64,000 nt of DNA from Mycolicibacterium moriokaense (GTDB lineage: Bacteria; Actinomycetota; Actinomycetes; Mycobacteriales; Mycobacteriaceae), in the NCBI RefSeq assembly GCF_010726085.1, contig NZ_AP022560.1, forward strand, positions 5,332,001 to 5,396,000. Direction: 5' to 3'. Every line of letters begins with the position of its first letter. Within the stretch, counting starts at the first letter, position 1. Position numbers and translations under genes: made by a program. The notes beneath the pieces were generated by a model. That model searched no databases and was not told the DNA's origin. It worked only from the letters and a program-made list of their open reading frames with translations. This document shows positions 53,076 to 63,321 of the stretch, one piece after another.

Positions 53076-53674
53076 CGAGCGGCGGCCTCCCGTTCGGCCA
53101 GCGTCTTGGCATCGGGACGACGGAGGTAGAGCGGCACCAACGGCGCAGGCGGCGAAGTCCAGTCGGCGACTGCACGTACCAGGCCCTCGGCGGTCGGATA
53201 TAGCGGCGGCTGCGCCAGCGCCTCCCCCGCGCCGGGGACGTCGGCCGGGGCGGCGACGGCCGGCCCCTCGACTCGCACGCCGTCGCGGTAACGCGCCCAG
53301 TACACCTCACGCCTGCGTGCATCCGTGACGACCAGCAGACGGCCGCCCGCCATGATGCCGATGGCGTCCAGGCTGCACACGCCGTATACCGGCAGACCGA
53401 GCGCGTGGCCATAGGCCGCGGCGGTGGCCATGCCGACGCGCAGCCCGGTGAACGGGCCCGGCCCGCATCCGACGACGACCGCATCGAGATCGTCCACGCC
53501 GACCCCGGCATCGGCGAGCGCGGCGACCGCGTTCGGCGTCAACTGCTCGGCATGCGCACGGGCGTCGAGCGTGACCCGTTCGGCCAGCACCTCGATCGTG
53601 TCGTCATGACGACGGACCACGCCGGCCGTGACTGCGGGCGTGGCGGTGTCGATTGCCAGGATCAGGCCGTTCAC
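53072..53674 (-). CDS. tsaB: t6A biosynthesis dimerisation protein TsaB
   Basis: 200-aa inactive paralogue of TsaD that forms the complex core with TsaD and TsaE. ILAIDTATPAVTAGVV is the N-terminal ASKHA strand pair, and GCGPGPFTGLRVGMATA near residue 70 the family signature. GTG 53674 is chosen because it overlaps the tsaE stop by 4 bp like its neighbours. Confidence 0.94.
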   Translation of the reverse strand: MNGLILAIDTATPAVTAGVVRRHDDTIEVLAERVTLDARAHAEQLTPNAVAALADAGVGVDDLDAVVVGCGPGPFTGLRVGMATAAAYGHALGLPVYGVCSLDAIGIMAGGRLLVVTDARRREVYWARYRDGVRVEGPAVAAPADVPGAGEALAQPPLYPTAEGLVRAVADWTSPPAPLVPLYLRRPDAKTLAEREAAAR

Positions 53675-54138
53675 GGTGCGCTCCACTGCCACATCGCGGT
53701 GCGCACCTCGCTGTCGATGCCGCGTTCGAGGCGGATGTCGAGATGGCTGTCGGACAGGCGCTCGGCCACACCTTCACCCCACTCCACCACGACGACCGCA
53801 TCCTCGAGATCGGCGTCGAGGTCCAGCGAGTCGAGTTCGGCGAGCAGGTCCACCGCGCTGTCGTCCAGCAGCCGGTAGAGGTCGACGTGGATCATGGCCG
53901 GGGCATCGGGTTTGCGCGCCCGGTGCACGCGGGCTAGCACGAACGTCGGCGACGTCACCGGCCCTTCGACATCGAGGGCCTGCGCAATCCCCTTGGCCAG
54001 CACGGTTTTTCCGGCGCCGAGCGGACCAGACAGCACGACGACGTCACCGGCGCGCAGCTGGCTGCCCAGGCGCTCACCCAACGCGATGGTGTCGGCGGCG
54101 GTTGACAGCTCCGCAGTGCCTGCGGCACGTTCAGCCAT
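53671..54138 (-). CDS. tsaE: t6A biosynthesis ATPase TsaE
   Basis: 155-aa P-loop ATPase. Walker A is SGPLGAGKTVLAKG near residue 38, and the family motifs SPTFVLAR and HVDLYRL follow. It supplies the ATP hydrolysis needed to reset TsaBD. ATG 54138 overlaps the stop of the alpha/beta hydrolase gene by 8 bp. Confidence 0.95.
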   Translation of the reverse strand: MAERAAGTAELSTAADTIALGERLGSQLRAGDVVVLSGPLGAGKTVLAKGIAQALDVEGPVTSPTFVLARVHRARKPDAPAMIHVDLYRLLDDSAVDLLAELDSLDLDADLEDAVVVVEWGEGVAERLSDSHLDIRLERGIDSEVRTAMWQWSAP

Positions 54139-55222
54139 GGTCGCGAATCCGTTCCCGGACACGACGGGTCAGCGCGACGAGCTTGGAGGGGGTGGCGCGT
54201 TCAACCAGCCGCACCAGCGCCTCGTCGATGATTTCCGGCTGTTCGAGCTCAACGAGATGCCCTGCGCCCTCGACGATCACGAGTTCGGACTTCGGCAGCG
54301 CATCGGCCATGTCCTGGGAATACTCCATCGGAGTGAGCAGATCCTCGTCACCGCACGCAACCAGCGTCGGCACCTTGGCGAGGGTGTTGAGCCCTTCGGA
54401 CTCGTCGTGGACTTCGAGTGCGTGCAGGAATTCGACCAGCGTCTCGATCGGGGTGTCGTGCATCATCTTCTCGGAGAATTCGACGACACTGGGGCTGATC
54501 TTCTCGTCGCCGTAGGAGGCCGCGCGCAGGATCGGCGCAATGACCGATTTGGCGGCGCCACGGGTGCGGTGCACGGTCTTCGGTGCGTAACGGACGGCGA
54601 AGCGGACCGCCTCCAGCGCGGGGTTCTTCAGGATCTCCCCCAGCGGGGAACGTGAAACCCCTTCGGCTGCAGATGCAATCAGCGCCGCACCCACAACGCG
54701 GGTCGGATAGCGCTGTGGATACTGCCGCGCGTGCGACAGCACGGTCATACCACCCATCGAATGGCCCACCAACACGACGGGCCCACGCGGTGCCATCACC
54801 GCCAGCACCGTCTCCAGGTCCTTGCCCAGTTGCTCGACGGTGTAGGTGTCCGGTGGCGCCGTGCCGGACTGCCCGTGGCCGCGCTGATCGTAGAACACCA
54901 TCCGCACCTGCGAGCCCCACTCCTCGGTCAGGCGGGCTCGCTGAAAATGGAAGGCGCCCATGCGGAGACAGAAGCCGTGGGCGAAGACGACCGTCAGCCG
55001 GGCGTCCTTGTCGCCCACCTCGCGAACGGCGAGGTCGACACCGTCGGGCGTGGTGATGACGACGCTGCGGTCGGCGTCGAGAAGCCCGAAATCCTCATAT
55101 TCGTAAGGGTCATCGCTACTGACCCGTCGACGCAGCGACTTGGCGACAGACACCGCGGTCGCAGTGCCGACAGCGGTCACCCCCGCCGCGCCCGCCAGCC
55201 ACCGAGCCCCCTGATCGCTCAA
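54131..55222 (-). CDS. alpha/beta hydrolase
   Basis: 363 aa. The catalytic Ser is in [16 protein letters not shown] near residue 170, Asp in [11 protein letters not shown] and His in [11 protein letters not shown]. An N-terminal hydrophobic stretch ([19 protein letters not shown]) suggests membrane association. The TTG start overlaps the alr stop (TTGA), consistent with the coupled operon alr to tsaD. Substrate unknown. Confidence 0.9.
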   Translation of the reverse strand: MSDQGARWLAGAAGVTAVGTATAVSVAKSLRRRVSSDDPYEYEDFGLLDADRSVVITTPDGVDLAVREVGDKDARLTVVFAHGFCLRMGAFHFQRARLTEEWGSQVRMVFYDQRGHGQSGTAPPDTYTVEQLGKDLETVLAVMAPRGPVVLVGHSMGGMTVLSHARQYPQRYPTRVVGAALIASAAEGVSRSPLGEILKNPALEAVRFAVRYAPKTVHRTRGAAKSVIAPILRAASYGDEKISPSVVEFSEKMMHDTPIETLVEFLHALEVHDESEGLNTLAKVPTLVACGDEDLLTPMEYSQDMADALPKSELVIVEGAGHLVELEQPEIIDEALVRLVERATPSKLVALTRRVRERIRDHG

Positions 55223-56397
55223 CGCTGCGACCCGCGGTAGGTCCGGACGACTCGACCGCGTGGACTCGTGACGACCTCATAGTTGATGGTGCCGAGCAGT
55301 TCGGCCCAGTCCTGCGCGGTGGACTCACCGCTGCTGCCCGGCCCGAACAGGATCGCTTCGTCGCCTTCGGAGACATCACCGTCAGTACCGACGTCGACCA
55401 CGAGTTGGTCCATGCACACGCGCCCGGCGATGCGTCGCAGCCGGCCGTTGATCAACACGTCGATGCGGCCGCTGAGATTGCGGAAGACACCGTCGGCGTA
55501 GCCGATGGGAAGCAGCGCCACGGTGGTGTCACGCTCGGCGATCCACGTATGTCCGTAGGACACGCCGTCACCGGCTTGTAGCGACCGCACCCGCGCCACA
55601 GGGCATTTCAATGTCATCGCCGGTTTCAACCCCATGTCGCCGCGCTCGGGGATCGGCGTCTGCCCGTACACCGCGATACCGGGCCGGACCATGTCGAACA
55701 CCAGATCGGGGCGCGTCAACACCGACGGCGAGTTCGACAGGTGCACCACCTCGAAGTGCACACCCGCATCGCGTGCCTGGCCGAACATCTCCTTCAGCCG
55801 TTGCGCCTGAACGTCGTTGAACGGATTGTCGGGCTCGTCGCCGTGCACCAGATGTGACATCAGGCCGCGCACCGTGAACGCCTCTTCGGCGAGAGCGTGT
55901 TTCAGCGCCGTCAGCATCTCGCGATACTCGGCCGGGCTTGCGCCGTTGCGACTCAGTCCGGTATCGGTCTTGACGGTGACGCTCGCGACCCTGCCCGTGC
56001 GTTCGACCGCGTCGCGGAGCTCGCCGATCTGACCCAGCGATGACACGGCGATCTGCACGTCGGCATTGAGCGCGGGCGCGAAGTCCGTCCCCGGCGGATG
56101 CAGCCACGCGAGCACAGGCGCGGTGATGCCGTCACGGCGCAGCGCGACCGCCTCGTCGACGGTCGCGACGCCCAGCTCCGCTGCACCCGCAGCCAGAGCG
56201 GCGCGGCCCGTCTGGGTCGCTCCATGGCCGTATCCGTCGGCCTTGACGACGGCCATCACCTGCGCCGGACCCGCGTGCTCGCGCAGCAGCGCCACGTTGT
56301 GCGCCACGGCGTCGAGGTCGATGACCGCCTCGGGGGTCGCCGACGGCGGCACTGCCGCTGCCGGCGTCGTCGTCGCTCTGGTTGGTTGCATGGTCAT
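55219..56397 (-). CDS. alr: alanine racemase
   Basis: 392-aa PLP enzyme that makes D-alanine for peptidoglycan. The PLP Lys is Lys52 in [10 protein letters not shown], and the second base Tyr is in GVSYGHTW near residue 285. MCMDQ-type catalytic loop residues appear in [14 protein letters not shown] use ATG 56397. First gene of the long leftward operon that contains the t6A genes. Confidence 0.97.
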   Translation of the reverse strand: MTMQPTRATTTPAAAVPPSATPEAVIDLDAVAHNVALLREHAGPAQVMAVVKADGYGHGATQTGRAALAAGAAELGVATVDEAVALRRDGITAPVLAWLHPPGTDFAPALNADVQIAVSSLGQIGELRDAVERTGRVASVTVKTDTGLSRNGASPAEYREMLTALKHALAEEAFTVRGLMSHLVHGDEPDNPFNDVQAQRLKEMFGQARDAGVHFEVVHLSNSPSVLTRPDLVFDMVRPGIAVYGQTPIPERGDMGLKPAMTLKCPVARVRSLQAGDGVSYGHTWIAERDTTVALLPIGYADGVFRNLSGRIDVLINGRLRRIAGRVCMDQLVVDVGTDGDVSEGDEAILFGPGSSGESTAQDWAELLGTINYEVVTSPRGRVVRTYRGSQR

Positions 56398-56568
56398 GTC
56401 ACCGGAGCCGATTCTCCCAGACCGGGACCCGGTGCCGCCGACGGCAACTGCCATGAGCCAGCCTGAAGCACCGCCTGGACGGGCGTGCAGGTGCCTGACC
56501 TAGGGTTTCTCGCTGAGTTCCGCCCGCGTCACAGCACGGGTGTTTCCCACCACAGCCGTGGGTGGACG
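56398..56568. other. intergenic region alr / gadB
   Basis: 171 bp that hold the alr promoter and the gadB 3' end. A GC-rich imperfect stem (GGGACCCGGTGCC near 56425) is seen; no gene. Confidence 0.35.
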
Positions 56569-57951
56569 TCAGTGCGCGAACGGCTGCACATCGTTGAACT
56601 GACCTCGAGGCTTCAGCTTGTCGAGGTCATCCAAGACCGTGAGGACGTCGTCGTGCAGCGCCCTGGCCAGGTCGGCGGAGAAGCCCTCCCTGACCACGAC
56701 GCGAAGCATGACGACGTCCTCGGCACCCTCCGGCATGGTGTAGGCGGGCACCTGCCAGCCAAACGAGCGCAACGCCTGCGAAATATCGAACTCGGTGTAG
56801 CCGAAATCGCCCTTGAGCCTGAAGCTCACGACCGGGATCGACGAGCCGTCGGCGACCACCTCGAAATGCTTACTTTCCCGCAACTGGTCGCCGAGCCAGC
56901 GCGCCGTGGACGACAGACAATGCATCACCTGCGCGTAGCCGGCGCGCCCAAGGCGCAGAAAGTTGTAGTACTGGCCGACCACCTGGTTGCCCGGCCTGGA
57001 GAAGTTCAGAGTGAATGTCGGCATGTCACCGCCGAGATAGTTGACGTGGAAGACCAGTCCCTCGGGCAGGTATTCCTTGCTGCGCCACACCACGAACCCG
57101 ATGCCGGGATAGGTCAGGCCGTACTTGTGGCCGCTGACGTTGATCGACACCACCCGCGGCAGCCGGAAGTCCCACTCCAGGTCGGGGTGCAGGAACGGCA
57201 CCACGAAACCGCCGCTCGCGGCATCGACATGCACGGGGACGTCGAGGCCGCCGCCCGCGGCGAGTTTGTCGAGCGCCGCGCAGATCTCGGCGATCGGTTC
57301 GAGCTCGCCGGTGTACGTAGTACCGAGGATGGCCACGACGCCGATCGTGTCCTCGTCGATGGCGTCGAGCACCTGTTCCGGAGTGATGACATACCGATCC
57401 TCAGCCATCGGCAGATACCGCGGTTCGACGTCGAAGTAGCGGCAGAACTTCTCCCACACAACCTGAACGTTGGAGCCCATCACCAGATTTGGCGTGCGTC
57501 CCTTCCAGCCATCACCGACCTTCTCGCGCCAGCGCCACTTCATCGCCAGACCCGCCAGCATCACCGCCTCGCTGGAGCCGATGGTCGACACACCGATCGC
57601 GCTGGACGGGTCGTCGTCGCGCAGGTCCTCGGCGTGAAACAGGTCGGCCACCATACACACGCAGCGCTGCTCGATCGCCGCGGTCGCCGGGTACTCGTCC
57701 TTGTCGATCATGTTCTTGTCGAACGTCTCGGCCATGAGCTTCTCGGCCTGAGGGTCCATCCAGGTGGTGACGAACGTCGCGAGGTTCAGCCTGCTGCTGC
57801 CGTCGAGCATCAGCTCGTCGTGGATGAACCGGTACGCCGCATCGGGATCCATCGCGTCATCGGGCAGTCGTAACGACGGCACCGGCGCCATCGCCAGCCT
57901 GCCGGTGTAGGCCGGGGCGACCTGCGGAGCGTTATTGCCTCTGGGGGACAT
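56569..57951 (-). CDS. gadB: glutamate decarboxylase
   Basis: 460-aa PLP group II decarboxylase that converts glutamate to GABA. The PLP Lys is in VSGHKYGLTYPG near residue 275; DAASGGFVVPF with the cofactor Asp precedes it, and STIGSSEAVMLAG is the phosphate-binding region. ATG 57951 is 13 bp downstream of nnr, so the genes are co-transcribed. Likely acid-stress or GABA-shunt role. Confidence 0.96.
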   Translation of the reverse strand: MSPRGNNAPQVAPAYTGRLAMAPVPSLRLPDDAMDPDAAYRFIHDELMLDGSSRLNLATFVTTWMDPQAEKLMAETFDKNMIDKDEYPATAAIEQRCVCMVADLFHAEDLRDDDPSSAIGVSTIGSSEAVMLAGLAMKWRWREKVGDGWKGRTPNLVMGSNVQVVWEKFCRYFDVEPRYLPMAEDRYVITPEQVLDAIDEDTIGVVAILGTTYTGELEPIAEICAALDKLAAGGGLDVPVHVDAASGGFVVPFLHPDLEWDFRLPRVVSINVSGHKYGLTYPGIGFVVWRSKEYLPEGLVFHVNYLGGDMPTFTLNFSRPGNQVVGQYYNFLRLGRAGYAQVMHCLSSTARWLGDQLRESKHFEVVADGSSIPVVSFRLKGDFGYTEFDISQALRSFGWQVPAYTMPEGAEDVVMLRVVVREGFSADLARALHDDVLTVLDDLDKLKPRGQFNDVQPFAH

Positions 57952-57964
57952 GGGATTCCTTTCG

Positions 57965-59377
57965 TCACAAACTGGCGATAGCGGCGCGAACGTGGGCGAG
58001 AATGCGTGACGCCGACGTCGGCGCGGGACGCGGGCCAGGATCTGTGGCGGACAGGTTGGCGGCCCGCGCATGGACGTAGGCGGCCGCGGCGGCGGCCTTG
58101 CCGGGCGGTAACCCCGCCGCGAGCAGCGCGCCGACGATCCCGGAAAGCACGTCACCGGAACCGGCTGTGGCCGCCCATGATTGGCCCGCGGGGTTGAGGT
58201 AGACCGGGCCGCCGGGCTCCGCGACTACGGTGACGTTGCCCTTCAGCAGAACGGTGACGCCGAGGTGGTCGGCGAGCCTGCGAGCCGCGCCGACGCGGTC
58301 GTCACCGGGTGGCGAGCCGGCCAGCCGTGCGAATTCCCCTGCGTGCGGGGTCAGCACCGTCGGCGCGCTGCGATTGGCGACGAGGTCGGGATGGGCGGCG
58401 AGGATGGTCAGTGCGTCGGCGTCCACGATCACCGGCAGGTCGGTGCCGAGTGTGAACCACAGCGCGGCCGCCCCCGCTTCGTCGATCCCCAGCCCCGGGC
58501 CGACCGCCCAAGCCTGCACGCGTCCCGCCGCCGAAACGGTCGGCGTGGCGATGACCTCGGGCCACTGTGAAAGCACCTGCTGTGCGGCACTTCCCGCGTA
58601 ACGCACCATGCCCGAGGTCGCGGCGACCGCTGCTCCGGTGCACAGCACCGCCGCACCCGGGTAGGTCGAGGATCCGGCCAGGACGCCCGTTACGCCCTGG
58701 GTGTACTTGTCGTCCTTCGGTCCGGGAACCGGCCACAGCGCGGCGACGTCGGCGGCCTCGAGCTCGAACACGTCGGACTGCGGCAGGTCCAGGCCGATGT
58801 CGACCAGCTCGACGCGACCGCAATCGCCCAGCGCGTGAACCGGTTTGAGGCCGCCGAAGGTCACGGTCAGCGCCGCGTGCACGTGCGGGCCGTCGGTGGC
58901 GCCGGTGTGCACGTCGATGCCGCTGGGGATATCGACGGCGACCACGGGCGCATCGGTGCCCGCGAACACCTCGGCGGCGTTCGGCCGCAGCGGCCCACTG
59001 GCGCCGATGCCCACGACGCCGTCGATCACCAGATCGGTTGCTGCCGGGATGCTTTGGACGACCCGGCCACCGGATGCGATGAACGCAGCCAGCCCCTTCT
59101 TGTGCGCCTTCTCCGGAGTGAGCAGCACCGCGGCGGCGGACGCTCCGCGGCGACGCAGGAAGGTGGCCGCCCACAGCGCGTCGCCGCCGTTGTCCCCGGA
59201 GCCGACGACCGCGCAAACCCGGCGTCCGGAGACGCCGCCGGTGCGCGCGGTGAGCTCACGGGCGATCGCGGTGGCCAGTCCCCACGCGGCGCGGCGCATC
59301 AAGGCACCGTCTGGAAGGCTCGCCAACAGCGGCGCTTCTGCCTCGCGGATTTGGTCGGCGGTGTAGTAGTGCCGCAT
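57965..59377 (-). CDS. nnr: bifunctional NAD(P)HX epimerase/dehydratase
   Basis: 470 aa; repairs hydrated NAD(P)H. The N-terminal epimerase (YjeF_N) domain has VVGSGDNGGDALWAA near residue 55. The C-terminal ADP-dependent dehydratase domain has LTPHAGEFARLAG and the ribokinase-like AGSGDVLSGIVGALL near residue 410. Operon with gadB. Confidence 0.95.
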   Translation of the reverse strand: MRHYYTADQIREAEAPLLASLPDGALMRRAAWGLATAIARELTARTGGVSGRRVCAVVGSGDNGGDALWAATFLRRRGASAAAVLLTPEKAHKKGLAAFIASGGRVVQSIPAATDLVIDGVVGIGASGPLRPNAAEVFAGTDAPVVAVDIPSGIDVHTGATDGPHVHAALTVTFGGLKPVHALGDCGRVELVDIGLDLPQSDVFELEAADVAALWPVPGPKDDKYTQGVTGVLAGSSTYPGAAVLCTGAAVAATSGMVRYAGSAAQQVLSQWPEVIATPTVSAAGRVQAWAVGPGLGIDEAGAAALWFTLGTDLPVIVDADALTILAAHPDLVANRSAPTVLTPHAGEFARLAGSPPGDDRVGAARRLADHLGVTVLLKGNVTVVAEPGGPVYLNPAGQSWAATAGSGDVLSGIVGALLAAGLPPGKAAAAAAYVHARAANLSATDPGPRPAPTSASRILAHVRAAIASL

Positions 59378-59455
59378 CGCCGTCTACGTTACGTGCCCGA
59401 CGGAGCGGTTGGTCGCGGTTTCAGTATCCGAGCACACCGGGGCCCTCGCCTTGGA

Positions 59456-61324
59456 CTATTCGACGGTGACGGACTTGGCCAGGTTACGCGGCTTGTCGAC
59501 GTCATAGCCGCGGGCCTGCGCCACCCCCGCCGCGAAGACCTGCAGCGGAATGGTCGAGAGCAGCGGCTGGAAAAGCGTTGACACCGCGGGGATCTCAAAC
59601 AGATGATCGGCGTAGGGACGGACGGTGTCGTCGCCCTCTTCCGCGATGACGATGGTGATCGCGCCCCGTGCCTGGATCTCCCGGATGTTCGACAGCAGCT
59701 TGGCGTGCAGCGTCGGCGCGTTCTTCGGCGACGGCATGACCACGATGACCGGCAGATCGTCCTCGATCAAGGCGATCGGCCCGTGCTTGAGTTCACCGGC
59801 CGCGAAACCCTCGGCGTGCATGTACGCCAGTTCCTTGAGCTTCAGCGCGCCCTCGAGCGCAACCGGGTAGCCGACGTGGCGACCGAGGAACAGTACGGTC
59901 TGCGACCGCGCGAAGCGGCGGGCCAGTTCGAAGACGGGCTCGACCGAGTCGAGTACACGGGCGACCAGGTCCGGCATGGCCTCGAGGGAGCGGTATTCGC
60001 GCTCGACCTCGTCGGGGTACTTGGTGCCGCGAGCCTGCGCAAGCGCCAGTCCGACAAGGTAGTTGGCGGCGATCTGCGCGAGGAAGGTCTTGGTCGAGGC
60101 GACGCCGATCTCAGGACCGGCGCGGGTGTAGAGCACCGCATCGCACTCGCGGGGAATCTGCGAGCCGTTGGTGTTGCAGATGGCCAGCACCTTGGCCTTC
60201 TGCTCCTTGGCGTGGCGCACCGCCTCCAGCGTGTCGGCCGTCTCGCCGGACTGCGAGATGGCGACGACGAGCGTGTGCTGATCCAAAACGGGGTCGCGGT
60301 AACGGAACTCGCTTGCCAACTCGGCCTCTACCGGCAGCCGCGTCCAGTGCTCGATCGCGTACTTGGCCAGCAGGCCGGAGTGGAATGCGGTACCGCAGGC
60401 CACCACGAACACCTTGTCGATCTCTCGGAGTTCCTGATCGGAGAGGCGCTGTTCGTCGAGCACGATGCGGTTGTCGACGAAATGGCCGAGCAGCGTGTCG
60501 GAGACGGCGGTGGGCTGCTCGGCGATCTCCTTGAGCATGAAGTACTCGTAGCCACCCTTCTCGGCGGCCGAGATGTCCCAATCGATGTGGAAGGTGCGGG
60601 CGTTCGCCGAATCGTCGACACCGTTGAAGTCGGTGATGCGGTACCCGTCGGCGGTGACGACGACCGCCTGGTCCTGACCCAGTTCGACGGCGTCGCGGGT
60701 GTATTCGATGAACGCGGCCACATCCGAGCCGACGAACATCTCGCCCTCGCCAACGCCGAGCACCAGCGGAGTCGAGCGTCGCGCGGCGACGATCGTGCCG
60801 GGCTCGTCGGCGTTGGCGAAGACCAGCGTGAAGTGGCCCTCCAGCCGGCGCAGCACGGACAGCACCGACGCCGGGAAGTCGCCCGCGGTCTCGCCGTCGC
60901 GGTATGCGCGGGCGACCAGGTGCACGGCCACCTCGGTGTCGGTGTCGCTGGCGAACTCGACGCCCGCGGCCTCCAGCTCGGCCCGCATGACGGCGTAGTT
61001 CTCGATGATGCCGTTGTGAACGACCGCGATCTTCCCGGCGGCGTCACGGTGCGGGTGGGCGTTGCGGTCGGTGGGCCTGCCGTGCGTCGCCCAGCGGGTG
61101 TGGCCGAGACCGGTGCTGCCGGCCAAGGTGGCGGCGTCGGTCTCGGCCAGCGCGGCCGTGAGGTTGTCCAGTCGCCCCGCCCTGCGGCGTACCGTCAGGT
61201 GGCCCTGACCGTCGAGCAGCGCGATACCCGATGAGTCGTATCCGCGGTACTCCATGCGGCGTAGCGCGTCGACAACAACGTCGCAGGCAGCACGCTGCCC
61301 GACGTAGCCGACGATTCCGCACAT
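59456..61324 (-). CDS. glmS: glucosamine-6-phosphate synthase
   Basis: 622 aa; makes glucosamine-6-phosphate from fructose-6-phosphate and glutamine, the first step to UDP-GlcNAc. The N-terminal Ntn amidotransferase begins MCGIVGYVG, with Cys exposed after Met removal; that is why ATG 61324 is chosen. Two SIS domains follow (ISQSGETADTLEA near residue 360). C-terminal KSVTVE is normal. No glmS ribozyme is expected or seen in the 55-bp upstream gap. Confidence 0.97.
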   Translation of the reverse strand: MCGIVGYVGQRAACDVVVDALRRMEYRGYDSSGIALLDGQGHLTVRRRAGRLDNLTAALAETDAATLAGSTGLGHTRWATHGRPTDRNAHPHRDAAGKIAVVHNGIIENYAVMRAELEAAGVEFASDTDTEVAVHLVARAYRDGETAGDFPASVLSVLRRLEGHFTLVFANADEPGTIVAARRSTPLVLGVGEGEMFVGSDVAAFIEYTRDAVELGQDQAVVVTADGYRITDFNGVDDSANARTFHIDWDISAAEKGGYEYFMLKEIAEQPTAVSDTLLGHFVDNRIVLDEQRLSDQELREIDKVFVVACGTAFHSGLLAKYAIEHWTRLPVEAELASEFRYRDPVLDQHTLVVAISQSGETADTLEAVRHAKEQKAKVLAICNTNGSQIPRECDAVLYTRAGPEIGVASTKTFLAQIAANYLVGLALAQARGTKYPDEVEREYRSLEAMPDLVARVLDSVEPVFELARRFARSQTVLFLGRHVGYPVALEGALKLKELAYMHAEGFAAGELKHGPIALIEDDLPVIVVMPSPKNAPTLHAKLLSNIREIQARGAITIVIAEEGDDTVRPYADHLFEIPAVSTLFQPLLSTIPLQVFAAGVAQARGYDVDKPRNLAKSVTVE

Positions 61325-61379
61325 AGCCATTCAGGGTAGTGCAAGAGCGTTCGGGGACCGCCTGCGCTACGGTCGTCTC

Positions 61380-62225
61380 GTGGCGCGAACGGCGAAGCTC
61401 TTCAACGAGTTGAAGCGTCGCGGTCCGCATCGTGTTTTACGTGGTGACCTGGCCTTTGCCGGACTGCCCGGTGTCGTGTTCACCCCGGAGTCGGGGCGCA
61501 ATCTCGCGGGCGTGGCCTTCGGTCACGATTGGCTTACGAGTGACGACCGTTACTACGGGACGCTCGAGCATCTCGCGTCGTGGGGCATCGTCGCCGCGGC
61601 GCCGGCCACCGAGACGGGGCTCGCGCCGTCGGTGCTCAATCTGTCCTACGACCTCGGCACCGCGCTGGACATCATCTCCGGGGTGCGGCTGGGGCCCGGC
61701 CAGATCAGCGTGCATCCCACCAAGCTCGGCGTGGCCGGGCACGGTTTCGGCGCGTCGGCAGCGGTGTTCACGGCGGCAGGCATGCCCACCAGGGTTAAGG
61801 CGGTCGTGGCGGCGTTTCCGACGGTCACCAAACCCCGCGCCGAGGAGCCCGCGTCGACGCTGAAGGTGCCCGGGTTGATCCTGTCCGATCCCGGCGACCC
61901 GATGTCGTTGCGCTCCAACGCCGTCGAGCTCGCACGGGCATGGCAGACCGGGACACTGCGGGCCGTGAGCAAGGTGAAGGCGGGCGGACTCATCGAGGGC
62001 CGGCGCCTGGCGAAGGTCGTCGGATTGCCGGGCGCCAATCGCGGTACGCAGAAGATCGTGCGGGCGTTGATGACGGGATATCTGCTGCACATGCTGACCG
62101 GCGACAAGGCCTACCGCGACTTCTCCAACCCCGAAATCGCGCTGCCGAAGGCCCCGACGCTCGACCCGTTCGCCGGCGATCCGGTGGATCTCGAGAACAA
62201 GGTCGTCGCGTTGTTGAAGCCCTGA
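61380..62225 (+). CDS. dienelactone-hydrolase-like protein without catalytic Ser
   Basis: 281-aa alpha/beta-hydrolase-fold protein. The nucleophile-elbow position reads VAGHGFGAS (near residue 120) where active enzymes have G-x-S-x-G, so the Ser is replaced by Gly. The GTG start has TACGGT 6 bp upstream, which suggests a leaderless transcript. Probably a non-enzymatic or altered-mechanism member. Neighbour of glmS as in other mycobacteria. Confidence 0.75.
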   Translation: MARTAKLFNELKRRGPHRVLRGDLAFAGLPGVVFTPESGRNLAGVAFGHDWLTSDDRYYGTLEHLASWGIVAAAPATETGLAPSVLNLSYDLGTALDIISGVRLGPGQISVHPTKLGVAGHGFGASAAVFTAAGMPTRVKAVVAAFPTVTKPRAEEPASTLKVPGLILSDPGDPMSLRSNAVELARAWQTGTLRAVSKVKAGGLIEGRRLAKVVGLPGANRGTQKIVRALMTGYLLHMLTGDKAYRDFSNPEIALPKAPTLDPFAGDPVDLENKVVALLKP

Positions 62226-62235
62226 GCACAACCAA

Positions 62236-62262
62236 CCAACCGGTTGGGTGTATAACTCTCAC
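62236..62262 (+). promoter_or_regulatory. promoter with CCAACCGGTTGG operator
   Basis: The perfect 12-bp palindrome CCAACCGGTTGG (62236-62247) sits where a -35 would be. TATAAC (62251-62256) is a -10, and ATG follows 6 bp later, so the mRNA is probably leaderless. AACNNGTT is the core of TetR-type sites such as KstR, but the flanks do not match KstR. Confidence 0.65.
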
Positions 62263-63321
62263 ATGTCGACAACGCGGTCCATGCGAGCCGGGATCTTCCT
62301 CAACTACGCAGGTGGCTTTCTGGAGGCCGTCGAACAGGTCGTCGACATGGAGAAACTCGGCGTCGACATCGCACTGGTCGCCGAGGCCTACTCCTACGAC
62401 GCGATCAGCCAGCTGGGCTTCCTGGCGGCCAAGACGTCAAAGATCGAGCTCGGAACGGGCGTCGTCCCGATCTACATCCGCACCCCGACCCTGCTGGCGA
62501 TGACGGCGGCCGGCCTGGACTACGTGTCCGACGGCCGGTTCCGGCTCGGCATCGGCACGTCCGGCCCGCAGGTCATGGAGGGCTTTCACGGTGTTCCATT
62601 CGACGCGCCGCTCGGACGGACCCGTGAGGTCGTCGACATCTGCAGGCAGGTGTGGCGCCGCGAGCGGGTGACCTACGACGGCAAGTACTACCAGATTCCG
62701 CTGCCTGCCGATCAGGGCACCGGCCTCGGCAAGCCGCTGCATTTGATCAATCACCCTGTGCGCGACCGGATTCCGATCACGATTGCGGCGCTCGGACCGA
62801 AGAACGTCGAGCTCACCGCGGAGATCGCCGAGGGCTGGCAGCCGGTGTTCTTCTTCCCGGAGAAGGCCGATGACGTGTGGGGTGACTCACTGCGGGCCGG
62901 GTACGCCAAGCGCGATCCTTCCCTTGGCCCGCTCGACATCATGGTGAGCGCGCCCCTGGCGATCGGCGATGACGTCGACGACCGATTGGCTTGGGTGAAG
63001 CCACAATTGGCGCTGTACATCGGCGGTATGGGCGCCCGCGGGCAGAACTTCTACCACAAACTCGCGACCCGTTATGGCTTCGGCGAGGTGGCCGATCACA
63101 TCCAGAATCTCTATCTCGACGGCAAGAAGGCCGAGGCAATCGAAGCGGTACCCGACGAGCTGGTGCGGTCCGTCTCGCTGGTGGGTCCGCGCGGGTACGT
63201 CAAGGAGCGGCTGGCGGCGTTCAAAGAGGCGGGTGCCACCACGCTGTTGCTGCAACCGCTTTCAGGCGACCGCGGTGAAACGTCGAAATTCGTCGAGGAA
63301 CTGCTGGACCTGCTGCCGTAG
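62263..63321 (+). CDS. LLM-class F420-dependent oxidoreductase
   Basis: 352-aa luciferase-like TIM barrel that uses F420. GLDYVSDGRFRLGIGTSGPQ near residue 90 is the hallmark of this group, and ALGPKNVELTAEIAEGW near 185 lines the cofactor site. It resembles Rv3520c of the sterol-catabolism region of M. tuberculosis, recalled from memory. ATG 63... begins at the leaderless site 62263. Substrate unknown. Confidence 0.88.
   Translation: MSTTRSMRAGIFLNYAGGFLEAVEQVVDMEKLGVDIALVAEAYSYDAISQLGFLAAKTSKIELGTGVVPIYIRTPTLLAMTAAGLDYVSDGRFRLGIGTSGPQVMEGFHGVPFDAPLGRTREVVDICRQVWRRERVTYDGKYYQIPLPADQGTGLGKPLHLINHPVRDRIPITIAALGPKNVELTAEIAEGWQPVFFFPEKADDVWGDSLRAGYAKRDPSLGPLDIMVSAPLAIGDDVDDRLAWVKPQLALYIGGMGARGQNFYHKLATRYGFGEVADHIQNLYLDGKKAEAIEAVPDELVRSVSLVGPRGYVKERLAAFKEAGATTLLLQPLSGDRGETSKFVEELLDLLP

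Noticed and set aside
62236..62247. KstR operator call
   Set aside because: Only the AACNNGTT core fits; the outer T and A of the KstR consensus are absent, so I left the regulator unnamed.
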